Part shown: one piece after another, positions 32,953 through 44,879 of the stretch
Layout: each line of letters starts with the position of its first letter
How positions within the stretch are numbered: position 1 is the first letter of the stretch
From: Nelumbo lutea
Taxonomy: Eukaryota > Streptophyta > Magnoliopsida > Proteales > Nelumbonaceae
DNA length: 64,000 nt
Assembly (NCBI GenBank): GCA_022828595.1
Contig: JAKGHH010000004.1
Span: 56,260,422-56,324,421 of the forward strand
Direction of reading: 5' to 3'
Position numbers and translations under genes: made by a program
Notes under the pieces: generated by a model
The model's database searches: none
Seen by the model: only the letters and a program-made list of their open reading frames with translations
What the model was told of the DNA's origin: nothing

Positions 32953-34030
32953 AAATTATCATATTTTTATCCCTTAATATTCAGTATTTTACACTTATTT
33001 AGTACCTAATTGGACTCACTATTCTTGTATTTCGATTTAGGAGATCATTTTATCTTTAGGGGGTCTTGATCTTCTTTGAACTAATCATATCCTATCTCTT
33101 ATCTAATGATCTAATCTCAATCTTCTTATCCATCTAGGATTACATTCAAGACTTTAGATCTAATAAGACTCTCTCCTTGGATATTATATTCGAGATTTGG
33201 ACTCTTGACTCTTGAATTCGAGTTGGGCGTACTTCTGTGAGTTGGGCTTAAGTTGTGAAATGGGCCTGGCTGCGAACTTGCTCCGACTTCGGGCTGATTT
33301 TCGTACTCGATGCGGGCCGAATCCTAGAACATAAACGTTGTGAGCCTTTGTTTCATTTTTCTAATGCTTCGTGAATTATCCAATTCAGAGTCCGAAAGTG
33401 AGAGTTAGGCCCAAATTACTGACTGTCATCGAAACTGTGCAAAATCACCCGATTTGCCCTATTTTCTTCCAATTGCCTTTTTTATTGCCCTGAATCGAAA
33501 TACAAGAGTAATGAGTCCATTTAAGTGCTAAAGTAATGTAAAAAGATGAAAATTAGGGGACAAAAATAGGATTCTTTTCAGTCTCATCACCCCTCTTAAT
33601 GCTATTATTAGATTAAATCATAAGACCCTGTTTAGGACTGTCTATTAATAAGAGAAGCAATCAAAGAGCTTGTTTTGGCTGTCGAATAATACGAGTAGAA
33701 GCTGGCTGTTAGAGCTTGTTAATGGCTATAACCAATTTATTCGTAAACATATGAATTTATCCTTGCATCGAGGATCAATGATAAGAATCAAAACTGAACT
33801 TGTCCCTTCAACCGGAAGTTATCTCCCATCAATTTGATCCTTGCTTTCTATTATTTTCTGTTATTTTCTTTATTTCATCTTATTTTCTTATCTTCACAAC
33901 CCCCTACTTTGTTCACTTGGAAATAAATCCATCCAATCCCTATGGAGACGACCTTGCTCATCACTGTCTACAAAAATATTTAATTCGAGCAGGACTTTTA
34001 TCTTTGGTTGGATTCAACACCCACCACCGG
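32953..34030. mobile_element. LTR-like insertion within the Gypsy gag/protease region
   Basis: The left part (ATCATATTTTTATCCC, CTAATTGGACTCACTATTCT, TTGTATTTCG) resembles 28420-28500. The right part has the ATCCCTATGGAGACGACC type segment seen near the end of many plant Gypsy LTRs. There is no coding. It lies between the two 197-bp repeats. Confidence 0.55.
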
Positions 34031-34227
34031 GATGTATAGAGGTCGGTTGTGGTGAGGGTCAGTGGCTAGCATGTCATTTGCAGTAAACTCTACATGTAAC
34101 TTGTCCACCCAATGGGGCTCGAGTGGCCTCCTGAATGCCTCTACTAGTGCCCTGATGGTGAGTTGCCTTGTTGCAGCACTACTGAAGAACTACTGTAGCT
34201 TTGGACTTTGTTTGAACTATTGAATAA
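34031..34227 (-). repeat. 197-bp direct repeat, copy 2
   Basis: Same as 32756-32952. On the Gypsy side, copy 2 is continuous with gag and copy 1 is continuous with protease/RT. Confidence 0.9.
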
Positions 34228-35431
34228 GCATATCAGGGTGGTCTTGACCTGGTGCTCCTACCATGTTAATGCTACTTCCCTGGGTGTGTGTAGGGAGGGG
34301 GTTGGTCTCCACCTGAGCTGGCTTCCGTTTACTGAAGTCATCCAGCTTTACCTTCTGTACAAACAGCTACCGTAGTGTGAAGAAGTCCATCAGATTATTG
34401 TTTGGCAACTGGTGGAAATTTCACCACCTTCCCCCATGCCTCTCTTTCTTTGGGTCAACTCCTGGTGGTGGTGGTGGCAGGTTGATCACATTATTCTCCA
34501 CTAATTTATTTATTATCATTATTACTTCATCTTTGCTGCATGCAAAAGGAGGAAGGAGTGGAGGTAGCAGGCTATTCCATCGGTTCTGGTTGTCGTCACG
34601 GTAATAGGGCTCCTAGTTAGGCACCCTAGTGTTCATAGGCCCTTCGATCGACGACATACACTTCATTCCTTCCATACTGCGATGTAGTTGGGATGAACTA
34701 GGGTGTGGTACTCTTGACAGTGCATGTTGTCCTCTCCACGCACTTCCACAACTGACTAAAGGTTTCAACTTCAACCTTTTCAATGCCTATTCTGTAGGCT
34801 GGATGCATCTCTTGCATGCACTGTTTAACAAAACTCTTTTCAGTAGCATGATCATAAAAAACTGAGTGTGTCAACTTCTAGAACCTCATGACATAAGCCA
34901 AGAGGTCCTCGCCTATGTGCTGTTCCGTGTTGCGCAAGTCCGCCATTGTCAGCCTCCGCTCCAAGGTAAACCACTTAGACAATAATTCTTCGCTAGTTCT
35001 TCCCATGAGTCTATACTACCCATGGTCAGATTGATTTACTAGGTGTATGTAGGTTCAATCAAGGATTTGGAGAATTCCCTGACATTCAAGTCTCCGTCCA
35101 AGGCAAATGATCCCAGAGCATCCTTGAACTTGTTGGCATGCTCATGTGGGCTACCTTTCTGCCCATCATACTACAGCATCTGCTGAGGTGGGACGTCAGT
35201 TGTGGATGAGCTTTGGAGGAGTAACTGTAGGGTGTTTCTCATCCCATCCTGCATCTGTTCTATGTGTTTGAAACGAGTCTCAAACTCGTGTACCTTGTTT
35301 GAGAGGATCTCGATGTCAACATACTCGATTGACTCTTGACTGGCTTGATCTCCAATCTCTGGGTTAATAATCTCTTGATCATTGATCTGTTCTTTAGGGA
35401 TAGGAGAAAGGTTAATTCTACTAGCGGCCAT

Positions 35432-37690
35432 CCTTCATGATCAAGGAAAACCATAGATTCTAATGTGAGTATGGTGGTAAGGCTATGCACAGGTGTCTCT
35501 TTGAAGGACGAAGGAAGGCTCGAAAGCAAAGGGTAGGCTAAAGGTTGTGATTTGTAGAATGTTCTCTCGTTATGAGTCAAGCCTCCTTTTAAAGGGAGAG
35601 ATCCCGAGGTCTTGAATAGAATGAGCCAAAAGTGTTTTATTCTCACTAGGAAAGGGAATCTTCAATTCGGTGTTAGTTGTCAGGGGACACCGCTAGGGTT
35701 TTGTCACGTGTCTTATGAGATATCTCAAGGACGATGTTTTCTTTCACTTGAGGATTCTCATAATACACGTATGCTATTTCCTTTTGCGAGTCTCCTAGAT
35801 TGACATGGCGTGGATGATGTCATTACTAATCTTATGTGTCTCTCTTAATCCTATTGGGTGTTTTATCACGAGTGACACTGGTCGATCATCGTGTTCTCTC
35901 GCTCATTGATGATACGCGATGGCTCTGAGCTCATCGCAGCCCTGTGATGGCTTTGTGCTCATCGCAGGCTCGCGATGGCTTTGAGTTTATCTTCGGTATT
36001 GTAGTTTTGGGTCTATTGTAGGTCTGTAGTAGCCCTAAGCTCATCGCAAGCTTGTGTTAGGCTTTGAGCTCATTGCAAGCCTGTGCAAGCTCATAACTCA
36101 TCGCAGATTTGTGCCGAGTCATGAACTCGTTACGGGTGTCTTTGTAGCATTGGTTTAGCACCTTCTATGCCATTATGGTTGTGGTGATAAACATGTACCT
36201 ACAGTGTCATTGAACTGGTTATATAGATAACCCAAAAACATCGAGAGATAAGGTAGCTTATATCCGAATGCAGATAGAACAACTATGGGAAACAATTTAT
36301 TGCACACTCCAAAATCAGTCTTGCTAGGAAATAGAAATCACAATAGAAAATAGAGAATGAAAGCAATTAAGTGCTTTTGTCCTGTACCACCCTTGATGTA
36401 GGGACCATCTTGCTCTGTACCAAACCAAAACTCTGCCCACTTTTGAAATGAGACCTTGCCTCGAGCTGTTGTTCTAGCAATAGAGACTCTAAAATCATTC
36501 AATTCAGCTTTCATTTCCTGATACATAGGAAGCAGTATCTTTATTGGAAGGCACTCCGAATTTGACAACCGAGAAGGGGTAAAATGCACTCAGGAATTCA
36601 GGGCGAGCAAGGATGTGATATCCTTTGAAGAGATACCAAACTCCCCAAATGCCCCCAAAAATGTGTGAGTAATTGGGCACCAATGGACGAGTAGAGAGTC
36701 CATATGCACGAATGTTTTTCTTTCTTTGGCATTCCCCTAAAACAATCTATGGCAAGCAAAAGCCCAACTTTCTTGAGTTCTCTACAAAAAATAGGGCTAC
36801 TAAGAACCCAAACGGCCCACTCTATTGGATTCCCGATAACGATAAATAACTTTCTTGCCAAAAACATCATAAAATGTAACAATAGAGAATCACCAAAATT
36901 AGTTTCGAACTCACCATGCGTTCCACATGAAACAAGAAGAGGAGGGAAAAATGCCTTCGATTTCTTCTTCTTTTCTAGATGGGAAATCTTACCATGTGTA
37001 GGTGGGTTAAAGCTTGTGTGAGGAATGGTCTATTTGAAAGACAGAGAGAGGCTTGTGGTTCGGGAGAACGAACTTGATGGGGATTGAGGATGTGAGGATG
37101 AGGAATTAGAGAGGGTATTCAAGAGTGTTGGGTGCTAAATGCCAAGGATCATATGAATTCCAACACGATGAGGATCTCTATTTATGAAGGAGATCCCGAG
37201 ATCCTAAAAGGTAGGAGATAAAGGCACTTGTGACGTATCGGGAAAGAGAATATTTGATTCATTGTCAATTATTTGGTATGCTACTGGGGTTTTGCCATGT
37301 GTCTCATGAGGATCTTCTCGATGATTGGCTTTCTTTATCCTCAAGATCCCTCATTATTCACGTGTGTTATTCCCTTTTTCTACGCATTACAATTAATCTC
37401 GTGTGGCATCAGTGATGTCACCGTTTGATGGGCAGTGCTTAGTAGGCTCCACGTGGCAGTTCGCTGCGTCCTTAGCTGTTATGGGTTCTACGTGTCCCCG
37501 AGCATACGCGGACCTCACCATGGGTTGGGCTTGGGTTCATCCTGACCTGGGTCATGGGCGAGTTTGCGGGCTGTGAGTTCATCACACGCCTTAGTGGGTG
37601 TAGCTTCATCACATGTTCAGGTGGGCTTGGGGCTCTCGGAAGGATTCAGCTATGGTTTCTTTAGGTTCTGACGCTAACTTGCCTCAGTGA
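35432..37690. repeat. Upstream region of the Gypsy element, with diverged direct repeats and a minisatellite
   Basis: Segments 35595-35835 and 37185-37440 are diverged copies of one sequence. Shared blocks include GGAGATCCCGAG, GGTTTTGCCATGTGTCTCA-like and CACGTGTGTTATTCCC-like. A 28-bp tandem repeat lies between them (35918-36140). Minus-strand frames at 36338-36589 and 36598-36882 are not recognised. The region may contain the Gypsy 5' LTR or leader, but no clear TG..CA ends or PBS were found. Confidence 0.4.
35918..36140. repeat. 28-bp minisatellite
   Basis: The unit is GATGGCTyTGAGCTCATCGCA plus a short tail. Perfectly spaced 28-bp copies start at 35918, 35946 and 35974, and then degrade into scattered AGCTCATCGCA motifs to about 36140. 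Isolated relatives occur at 37570-37620 (GAGTTCATCACA). Confidence 0.7.
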
Positions 37691-38022
37691 ACCGCGGATT
37701 TATCGTGATTATTGTGATACGTATTGCGAGTCCTCGCAACGATGCTGGTGAACTACGGCGTTCGCATGCGCTTTCAACAGAATCGTGGAAGGGGCACAAT
37801 CCGGAGACTAAAACCTCGCATATTCTAGAAGAAGACCTAGACGAACCTGATTTTGACATGTTTAAAGGTGCAAAATGGATGCGAAAGAGAGTAGGTGTTA
37901 GATGTAGGCAACAAGATGAAGACCAACACATGAAAAAGGCATGCGAATAACCTAAGCCGTCAACACTTTAAATAGGTTTAAAGCAAGGATCTATGTGGCA
38001 CTATTCACTTGACATGCCGCTT
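37691..38022. other. No recognised gene
   Basis: An 87-codon plus-strand frame (37687-37950, MNRGFIVIIVIRIASPRND) and an overlapping minus frame are present. Neither shows a known motif, so I do not call a gene. Confidence 0.4.
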
Positions 38023-38345
38023 CGATATAATTATTTGCAACAATTGTGGGTTTCTGCAAATTGTAAAATACCTCATGCCCTATCATGCTTTGATAAGAAT
38101 TATAAGCCGTCCATCTCAGAAAAGACGACCAGATGTATTGTAATGGAATAGAATGGATGGATTCATAGACCACCCGATCCATATTTACTATCTAATCGAA
38201 ATAATTACTTGCGACGATTCCCATTTTTGCAAATTCCAAAACACCCCATGTCACATCAATTATAAGCTGTCCATCTCAAAAGAAGACGGCTGGATGTAAA
38301 TTAGTCAAATAGAATGGATTTATAGACCACCCAACCCATATTAGT
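38023..38345. repeat. Tandem duplication of a 150-165 bp unit
   Basis: 38023-38187 and 38196-38345 share ATAATTA, TTTGCAAATT, AATTATAAGCyGTCCATCTCA, AGACG, GGATGTA, ATAGAATGGAT and CATAGACCACCC in the same order. There is no coding. Confidence 0.8.
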
Positions 38346-39758
38346 GAAGGAGCAAAATTACTATTAAATCCTATCACTTTAGAGAGGGGATTCACCTATT
38401 ATTATCCTCTAAATTTCCTTATACTTAAATTAGACTTGTTTTTATAGGGTTGCTTTGGTTATTAGAGTAAAGCTACTCCTAATAGGCAAAAACACCCTTT
38501 CATTATGATATATACATGTGGTGCAATTTTATAGTTCTCGCTTACATCTAAATCACCACGGAACTAGAACCGTCGGTTCAGCTAATAACCTATACTTTAT
38601 GTACTCCAAACACTCATTTGAAAATTCACTGCTCTAAGCAACTACTACCTTTCACATTCATCTCTCTACAAGAGCTCTCAACGACTGTAACTATCATCAG
38701 ACCTACCTCTCTCTTATTTATTGCATTACTCCATACACTCATTTATTGCATACTTATACCATCTTTTGCCTATTATTGTCGTTCCATTTTACTTTCCTTG
38801 TTAAGTTTTCTTTTTCTTAGACATCCTTAGGAGTGGTTGTTACACTATTTTTACTCTTTCTTTGCTTCTCCTCTCTACTTATTCGGTTCTACACTTTGCC
38901 AAAGCACAATGTTACCTATATTCAAGTGTAAGTGTGTGCTACCAAAAGATTTTGTAGACTATGGCTTCTTTTCCATGAGTGATTTACACTATATTCTTTA
39001 AGGACATCTTGAATGGCATTCTTGCCCGGCTAGCACTACCCATTCTCAACGGTATTTACAACACTACGCAATTGGATTTGAGGCAGCCATCTATCTCTCT
39101 TTCTATGGAAACATGATGTATTTCCTTGGTTCTTCTTCCATCATATCCCATCTCCATGTCGAGAGTCGAGAAAAATGCTACATATCGAGCTATTGTGGCC
39201 ATCCAACAAATGTTCAAACTAAGAGTAGAGGATGTCAACTACTATCAAGTCTCATAGTATAAACAACATTGTACTAGCCTAGAAAAGACGGTTAGCAAGT
39301 TAACTAGGCAAGTTCATAGACTAAGGGCCAAAATTCACAGGTTGCAGAATGTCATAGACAAAGCTTTCTACTGTGGATTTGTCCTCAGACTATATTAGTC
39401 CTGCATCTTTTCTGTCCTTTTTATATTAACAACTAATCCTCTTTTGTTTTCAAACTATTTAATTTATATTTTTTTATCACCATCACAATGTATTTCTTTC
39501 TCTATCCTTTCTACTAATTTGGTAACACAAGTTTACGGTTCTATTTTATACTTCTACAATCTAGATTTTGGAACATCTAACATGCGAAGCCTGCTGCCTA
39601 GTGTGACTATTTTGTTGAAAATGCATTATTGTTTTCAATGCGGTGCCTATAGCATAACTAGTCACACTAAATGATGAGAAGACAGCTTTCACACAAACAT
39701 TGGAGGCTGTTGTATATAGAAAACTAACCACTGTCAACAATAAATTTAAATCAATATG
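38346..39758 (+). other. Low-complexity region, possibly the 5' part of the Helitron
   Basis: 38560-38990 is pyrimidine-rich. A decayed coding stretch at 39180-39390 can be read as AIQQMFKLRVEDVNYYQVS and TVSKLTRQVHRLRAKIHRLQ, a likely coiled coil, followed by NVIDKAFYCGF. It precedes the Copia copy 39759-44760, beyond which Helitron coding begins, so it may belong to the same Helitron. This link is inferred. Confidence 0.3.
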
Positions 39759-41002
39759 TGTTGGATAGTATATGCCTTTAACTCCAATCAGATTGGTGTA
39801 CTGATATATTTATTGTAAATGAATAAAAGTACATATTTGTTTCATGTTATAATTTGTGTATTTTTGTGTAATTACCCTTAAATTTGACACCTATGAGACA
39901 CATGTTAGTTTAGAATATTCTTAGCCATTAGATAGACTTGGGGAAGTTTATCTTGCCAAGGCTGACACTGATGTGCGGCCAAGAAGGTTGGGACACCCTA
40001 TCTCAGCTGCTAGGGTTGGACCTGAAGCACATGTAGTGTATGTTTGTTTGAAACACTAAACTTGGACCAATTTCCAGTTATACCCTACACCTTGGAGATT
40101 GGTGGGCAAAACTGAAAAGTTACACATGACCCCTAGACTCGATTATATTACTACACTAGGTGTCGGATTGGGTTGTCTTTGATATGTCAATCAGTGAGAT
40201 CCTTTGGGGGTCGAAACCTGGGTATGTTGGGGCAGTATGAGAATTCACTCAGGTGGGTGATCATAGTGACAAGATCAGCCCCTTTGTCGGACAAAGTGAA
40301 TAATTGGAAATGCACTCTCTCTTATAGAAACCAAAACTACTAGCAATCGATTTCAAACTTGTTTGAGATTTGTTTTACAAAATATATTTATATGAAAACA
40401 TGTATATTGTGTTTTAAGAAAAAAGTTTGCAAAAGGTTTTAATTCCCGGGACCGATCTGAGTAGAGAGTGCAACACTTCACCTTGCAGTCAAGGGAGAGG
40501 TCCTTCCCTATCAGCCAGTGGTTGATCACTAAGAGCTAAGAGGTTAAGTGTAAGAGACCATTTAGGGTTGTTTACCTGATGGGCTATATCTTACTTAAGT
40601 CCATTGTCCTTGGGCCTTCATAAGATGGCTGGACTTAAGGATCATTTAATGTAAATGTTGGGCTTATTAAGAGACCATACTGATGAACTCAGGGGTTCAC
40701 TGTACTTGACAGTGAATTCGGCCAGGCCTTTTCACAGAGGCTGAGTCGAATCCATATGGGCTTATGTAGGGTCATTGTTGGGGTCCCACGCCATACAAAG
40801 TGAACCAAATGGGCCAGCAACTACCAAGGGGCATGAGCCACTTGCTTAATGGGTCTAAAGCCCATGATTAATTGGATTAATCAAGTGGTCACATGACAGC
40901 ATAAGCAATCATGTGACTTGGGAAAATATGGGTTTGGATTAGCCATTAGGATAAGAGGATAAGTCTTATCCACTTAGAAAGTCCAAATCCAAATAAATAT
41001 TT
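39759..41002 (+). repeat. 5' LTR of the partial Copia copy (truncated)
   Basis: It is homologous to solo LTR 21043-22976 from the start through the block TTATCCACTTAGAAAGTCC, then breaks near CAAATAAATATT. The LTR promoter region and U5 are lost. Confidence 0.85.
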
Positions 41003-43610
41003 GCAACTGTTGGGGTTCAAGGTAAGCAGAAAGCTGAGTGAAGGAGAAATTACACTCTACTTGGGGACTTCTGCAACTGTTGCAGCCGTGGCCATAGGAA
41101 CCGTGGAGTTAATTTTTAGAGAATGAACTATTGTACTAAAAGATTGTCTTTATGTACAAAATTTAAGAAGAAAATTTGATTTCTGTCTCAAAACTGTATG
41201 CAGATGGTTATTCTATCTTCTTTAGTAATATGATTACTATCAAAAGAAACAATAGATTCATCGCATACGGGGAACTAGGGAACGATCTCTATGTTCTACA
41301 TCCTTCTCTTGAAACTAACATAACCGAAACTACGTCGGCTGAAATCCCCAAGAAAAGAATCTGTGATACAATTAATCCCACGTGCCTATGGCATTACCGA
41401 CTTGGCCACATCGGTGTTGACCGACTCACAAGGTTGGTAAAGGATGGTCCTTTGGATTTTCTAACTATAGAAGATCTTCCCACCTGTGAGCCTTGCCTAC
41501 AAGGCAAGATGACAAAACAACCATTTAACGGTAAGCCTGAAAGATGTACAGGCACACTTGACCTTATACATACTGATGTATGTGGTCCCCTGAGTGTTAG
41601 GACATGGAATCAGCACGTGTATTTCATCACCTTTACAGATGATTTCTCACGATATGGTTACGTGTACCTAATAAGACACAAGTCTGAATCCTTTGAAAAG
41701 TTCAAAGAGTTCAGACAAGAGGTCAAGAAATAGTTAGGGAGAGAAATTAAAGCCCTCCGATTAAATCGAGGTGGCGAGTATCTCTCTGACGAATTCAGGG
41801 ACTACTTAAAGGACAATGGGATAGTATCACAATTGGCTCCTCCTGCTACACCACAACTTAATGATGTTTCAAAGAGGAGGAACATGACCTTATTGGATAT
41901 GGTCCGGTCGCTTCTCATACACTCAGAGTTACCCACTTCCTTTTGGGGCTATGCATTAGAGACTACGATTTACGTTCTGAATCGGGTTTCAACCAAATCG
42001 GTTCCGACTACTCCATATGAACTTTGGACCAGAAAGAAACCAAATGTCAGACACTTGAAGATTTGGGGTTGTCCAGCACATGTTAAAAGAACGAGTGCAA
42101 ACAAGTTGGAATCCAAGACCAGTCGTTGCCTATTTGTAGGCTACCCAAAAAGCTTTGTGGGTTACCTATTCTATGACCCAAGTGAGCAGAAGGTGTTCTA
42201 CAATCGAAATGCACAATTATTGGAAACCGATTACATCATAGACACCCATCGTCAGGAAGTAGTTCTTGATAAGGAGAGCTCAGGAGCAGTGGGAGATGTC
42301 CCACAAGTTCCAAGTAGTGACCAACCTAGAACATCCACTCGGGTATCCAGGCCACCAGTCTGTTATGGTTATGACTAGGATAGTTACCTGGTGGAAACCT
42401 TAAATAGTGTGGAGGATCCCATGACTTATGCAGAAGCTATGTTGGACATAGATTCCCAAAAGTGGGTGGAGGCCATAAGAGCTAAGATGCACTCAATGGA
42501 GATCAATGGAGTCTGGACTCTAGTATATCCGCCCTCCGGGGTAAAAGCAATTGGTTGCAAATGGATTTACAAGAGGAAGAAGGGCCTCGATGGTAGAGTT
42601 GAGACCTTCAAAGCTCGTCTGGCGGCGAAAGGGTACACTCAGAAAGAGGGCATCAATTCTGAGGAAACCTTTTCACCTGTGGCCATGCTTAAATCCATTA
42701 GAATCCTACTAGCTGTAGCAGCATACCATGATTATGAGATTTGGCAAATGGATGTCAAAACTGCATTACTGAATGGAGATCTTACTGAAGACATCTATAT
42801 GCAGCAGCCGCAAGCCTTCATTGTTGCTGGTTAGGAACACATGGTATGTAAACTCAATAGATCCATTTATGGACTGAAGCAAGTTTCTAGGAGTTAGAAC
42901 ATCCGTTTTGACTCTGTTGTCAAATCGTTTGACTTCAAGCAGAATCCGGATGAGCCCTGTGTGTGGATGACATTCTACTCATTGGGAATGATGTAGGAAT
43001 GTTGACTACGGTGAAAGTATGGCTTTCACAACAATTCTCCATGAAGGATCTTGGAGAAGCCTCCTATATACTAGGTCTTTGACTCTATAGAGATAGATCG
43101 AAGCCGATAATAGGATTATCCCAATCTGCTTACATTGACAAAATAGTCAAAAGATACAGCATGGAGAACTCCAAGAAAGGAAATGTTCCTTTCAGACACG
43201 AAGTCACTCTCTCCAAGAAGATGTCTCCCAAGACCTCTGAGGAGATTGAGGGCATAAAAGACGTTCCCTATGCCTCAGTTGTAGGGAGCATCATGTATGT
43301 CATGTTGTGCACTCGCCCTGACATTGCTCAAGCAGTGAGTGTGGTAAGTAGGTTTCAGGCCAACCTAGGGCAGGAGCACTGGACTGCTGTGAAAAACATA
43401 CTTAAGTACCTTCGAACGACAAAAGAGTTTTGTCTGGTATTCGATGGTGGCTCACTACAGATCTAAGGGTATACTAATGCCGATTTTCAGTCGGATCCAG
43501 ATGATAGAAAGTCTACATCTAGATATATTTTCATGATAGGATCGTGTGCTGTTTGCTGGAAAAGCAGCAAACAGGGGTCCACTACAGACTCCACAACTGA
43601 AGCTGAGGGA
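41003..43610 (+). pseudogene. Copia pol (protease end, integrase, RT, part of RNase H) with four in-frame TAG codons
   Basis: RKLSEGEITLYLG and IVLKDCLYVQNLRRK start it. From 41176 one frame carries ISVSKLYADGYSIFF, the HHCC finger (WHYRLGHIG...CEPCLQGK), catalytic LIHTDVCGPL and [35 protein letters not shown], and the RT start (AIGCKWIYKRKKGLDG, WQMDVKTALLNGDL). This frame is broken only by TAG at 41731, 42376, 42832 and 42895. At about 42965 a deletion of roughly 60 bp removes the residues between DEPCV and VDDILLIG, taking the Tyr of YVDD and shifting frame. The frame 43161-43466 gives PYASVVGSIMYVMLCTRPD. RNase H ends at DSTTEAEG where it fuses to the LTR. Confidence 0.92.
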
Positions 43611-44760
43611 GATGTCCTCTTTTGTCGGGCAGTGTTTTATCGTTATGGGCTGAGAGGTTGAGTGTAAGACCATAGAGGGTAATACCTAATGGGCTAATCT
43701 TGCATCTGCCCACAGTCCCTGCGTGTTACAAGGTAGCTTGGCCCAGAGACCACTTAGGGTAAGTGTTGGGCCCATAGAGCACATATGATGGGTTTCAGGG
43801 GTGCATTGTTCATAACGGTGTATTCGGCCAGGCCTTGTAACAAAGGCTGGGCTGAACCCATGTGGCTGATGTGTAGATCAATGCTTGAGTCCCATGCCAT
43901 ACAAGGAAGCCCAACTTGGTAGCAGTTAGGAAGGCTAAGTGAGCACATGACCTCAATGGGCCTAAAGCCCATTTCGAACTGGACTGTTTTAATTAGTTAA
44001 ATATGGGGCAAATTCTATGATGGATTAGCAGATAGGATAGGGTCTTAACCCTATCCACTCAAAGAGTCCAAATCTAAATGTGATAAGGGTTTATCCTTAT
44101 CATCTAAAAGGATGTCTGATCCAAATAAGATTTAGATCAGCAACTCTTAATGGGATTAGGAGTTGATCCTTTAAAGTTACAAAAGAAGGAAGGGGCGGCA
44201 GCCTTTAGATTATCACAAGATCATCAGATCACTGCAAGTCTTTAGAGCTGAAATCACAGAAGAGAGAATTCAGCATACCTACGAAAATACTCTCTTGCCG
44301 CCTCCTTCCTGCCATCGCCTCACCTGCCAGTTCGACCTCCTCTTTAGTGGGAGAAATCAATGTTCGATCTTGATATCAGTTCCTTGTGAAGGGACTGATA
44401 GGAAGCTGTGCTCACGTGCCATCCTACTATTTCTTATGAAGGAACAGGTTCTTGGAGAAGAACAGTGCTGATTCTGCTCCATCCTACACTGCACCATGTT
44501 TAGTGGGAGCAGCCTTTGGATCCTTCCTTGGGCGTGAACACCTTCGTTGGGAGATACTATTTCTCCGTATCAGGTATAATCCTCTCCTACTGCTTTTGTT
44601 CAGATCTGGTTTAGTTTATGGTTCAAGATTGATCATTGAAAATGTGATTTTCTAATTAAGGAACGTGATTCCCCGTTGAAGGAAGAGAAAAATTTTTGAA
44701 ATTCGCCCACCTAATTCCGCAAGATTTGGGCGTCCATACGATGAATCTCTCATCCCTTCA
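43611..44760 (+). repeat. 3' LTR of the partial Copia copy (truncated start)
   Basis: It begins in mid-LTR (GAGATGTCCTCTTTTGTCGG) and ends CATCCCTTCA. A plausible TATA motif is not kept intact here; the corresponding region reads GTTACAAAAGAAGG near 44175. Confidence 0.85.
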
Positions 44761-44879
44761 AATAGAACACACCTACCATTCCATCATTGTTACAATCTTC
44801 TTCAAAAGGTAATTTACTTTTTGAATACTAAAATCTTTTCAAAGTATCTCTCTTTTTTATTTCCAACAACTGTTTGACT

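Larger units (their letters stand above)
24150..35431 (-). mobile_element. Tat-type Ty3/Gypsy element (minus), decayed, split by a Copia array
   Basis: Coding order on the minus strand is gag (35431 down), protease region, RT (32060-31375), then after the Copia array 25667-31301, RNase H and archaeal RNase H (25660-24678). The RT thumb is continuous across the array: HASIPLL on one side and PLLKLTKK on the other. Integrase is missing. An LTR-like block is inserted at 32953-34030. Outer LTRs are not securely identified. Confidence 0.8.
32061..35431 (-). pseudogene. Gypsy gag and protease region, decayed
   Basis: gag starts at 35431 with MAASRINLSPIPKEQINDQE and has a coiled segment HEFETRFKHIEQMQDG (35171-35431). 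Further pieces at 34377-34865 include NVINLPPPPPGVDPKKERHG. Segment 34031-34227 encodes QLTIRALVEAFRRPLEPHWV and ends near TANDMLATDPHHNRPLYI, the usual run-up to the Tat protease; 32756-32952 is a second copy of it. No intact D-S/T-G is visible. Stops are frequent. Confidence 0.7.
39759..44760 (+). mobile_element. Partial Copia copy (plus) lacking gag, PBS and RNase H end
   Basis: LTR start TGTTGGATAGTATATGCC is at 39759. At about 41003 the LTR is joined directly to the protease/GAG-pre-integrase part of pol. At about 43607 pol is joined directly to the middle of the 3' LTR, which ends CATCCCTTCA at 44760. The PBS, gag, end of RNase H, polypurine tract and half of each LTR are thus missing. 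Flanks AATAT/AATAG are only an approximate target duplication. Confidence 0.88.

Noticed and set aside
36598..36882. 94-codon minus frame that looked protein-like (MLHFMMFLARKLFIVIGN)
   Set aside because: No family recognised, stops on both sides, and it sits in repeat DNA. Not enough to call a gene or an organelle insertion.
37687..37950. 87-codon plus frame with overlapping 85-codon minus frame
   Set aside because: No motif and no splicing or start context. The overlap on both strands suggests chance.
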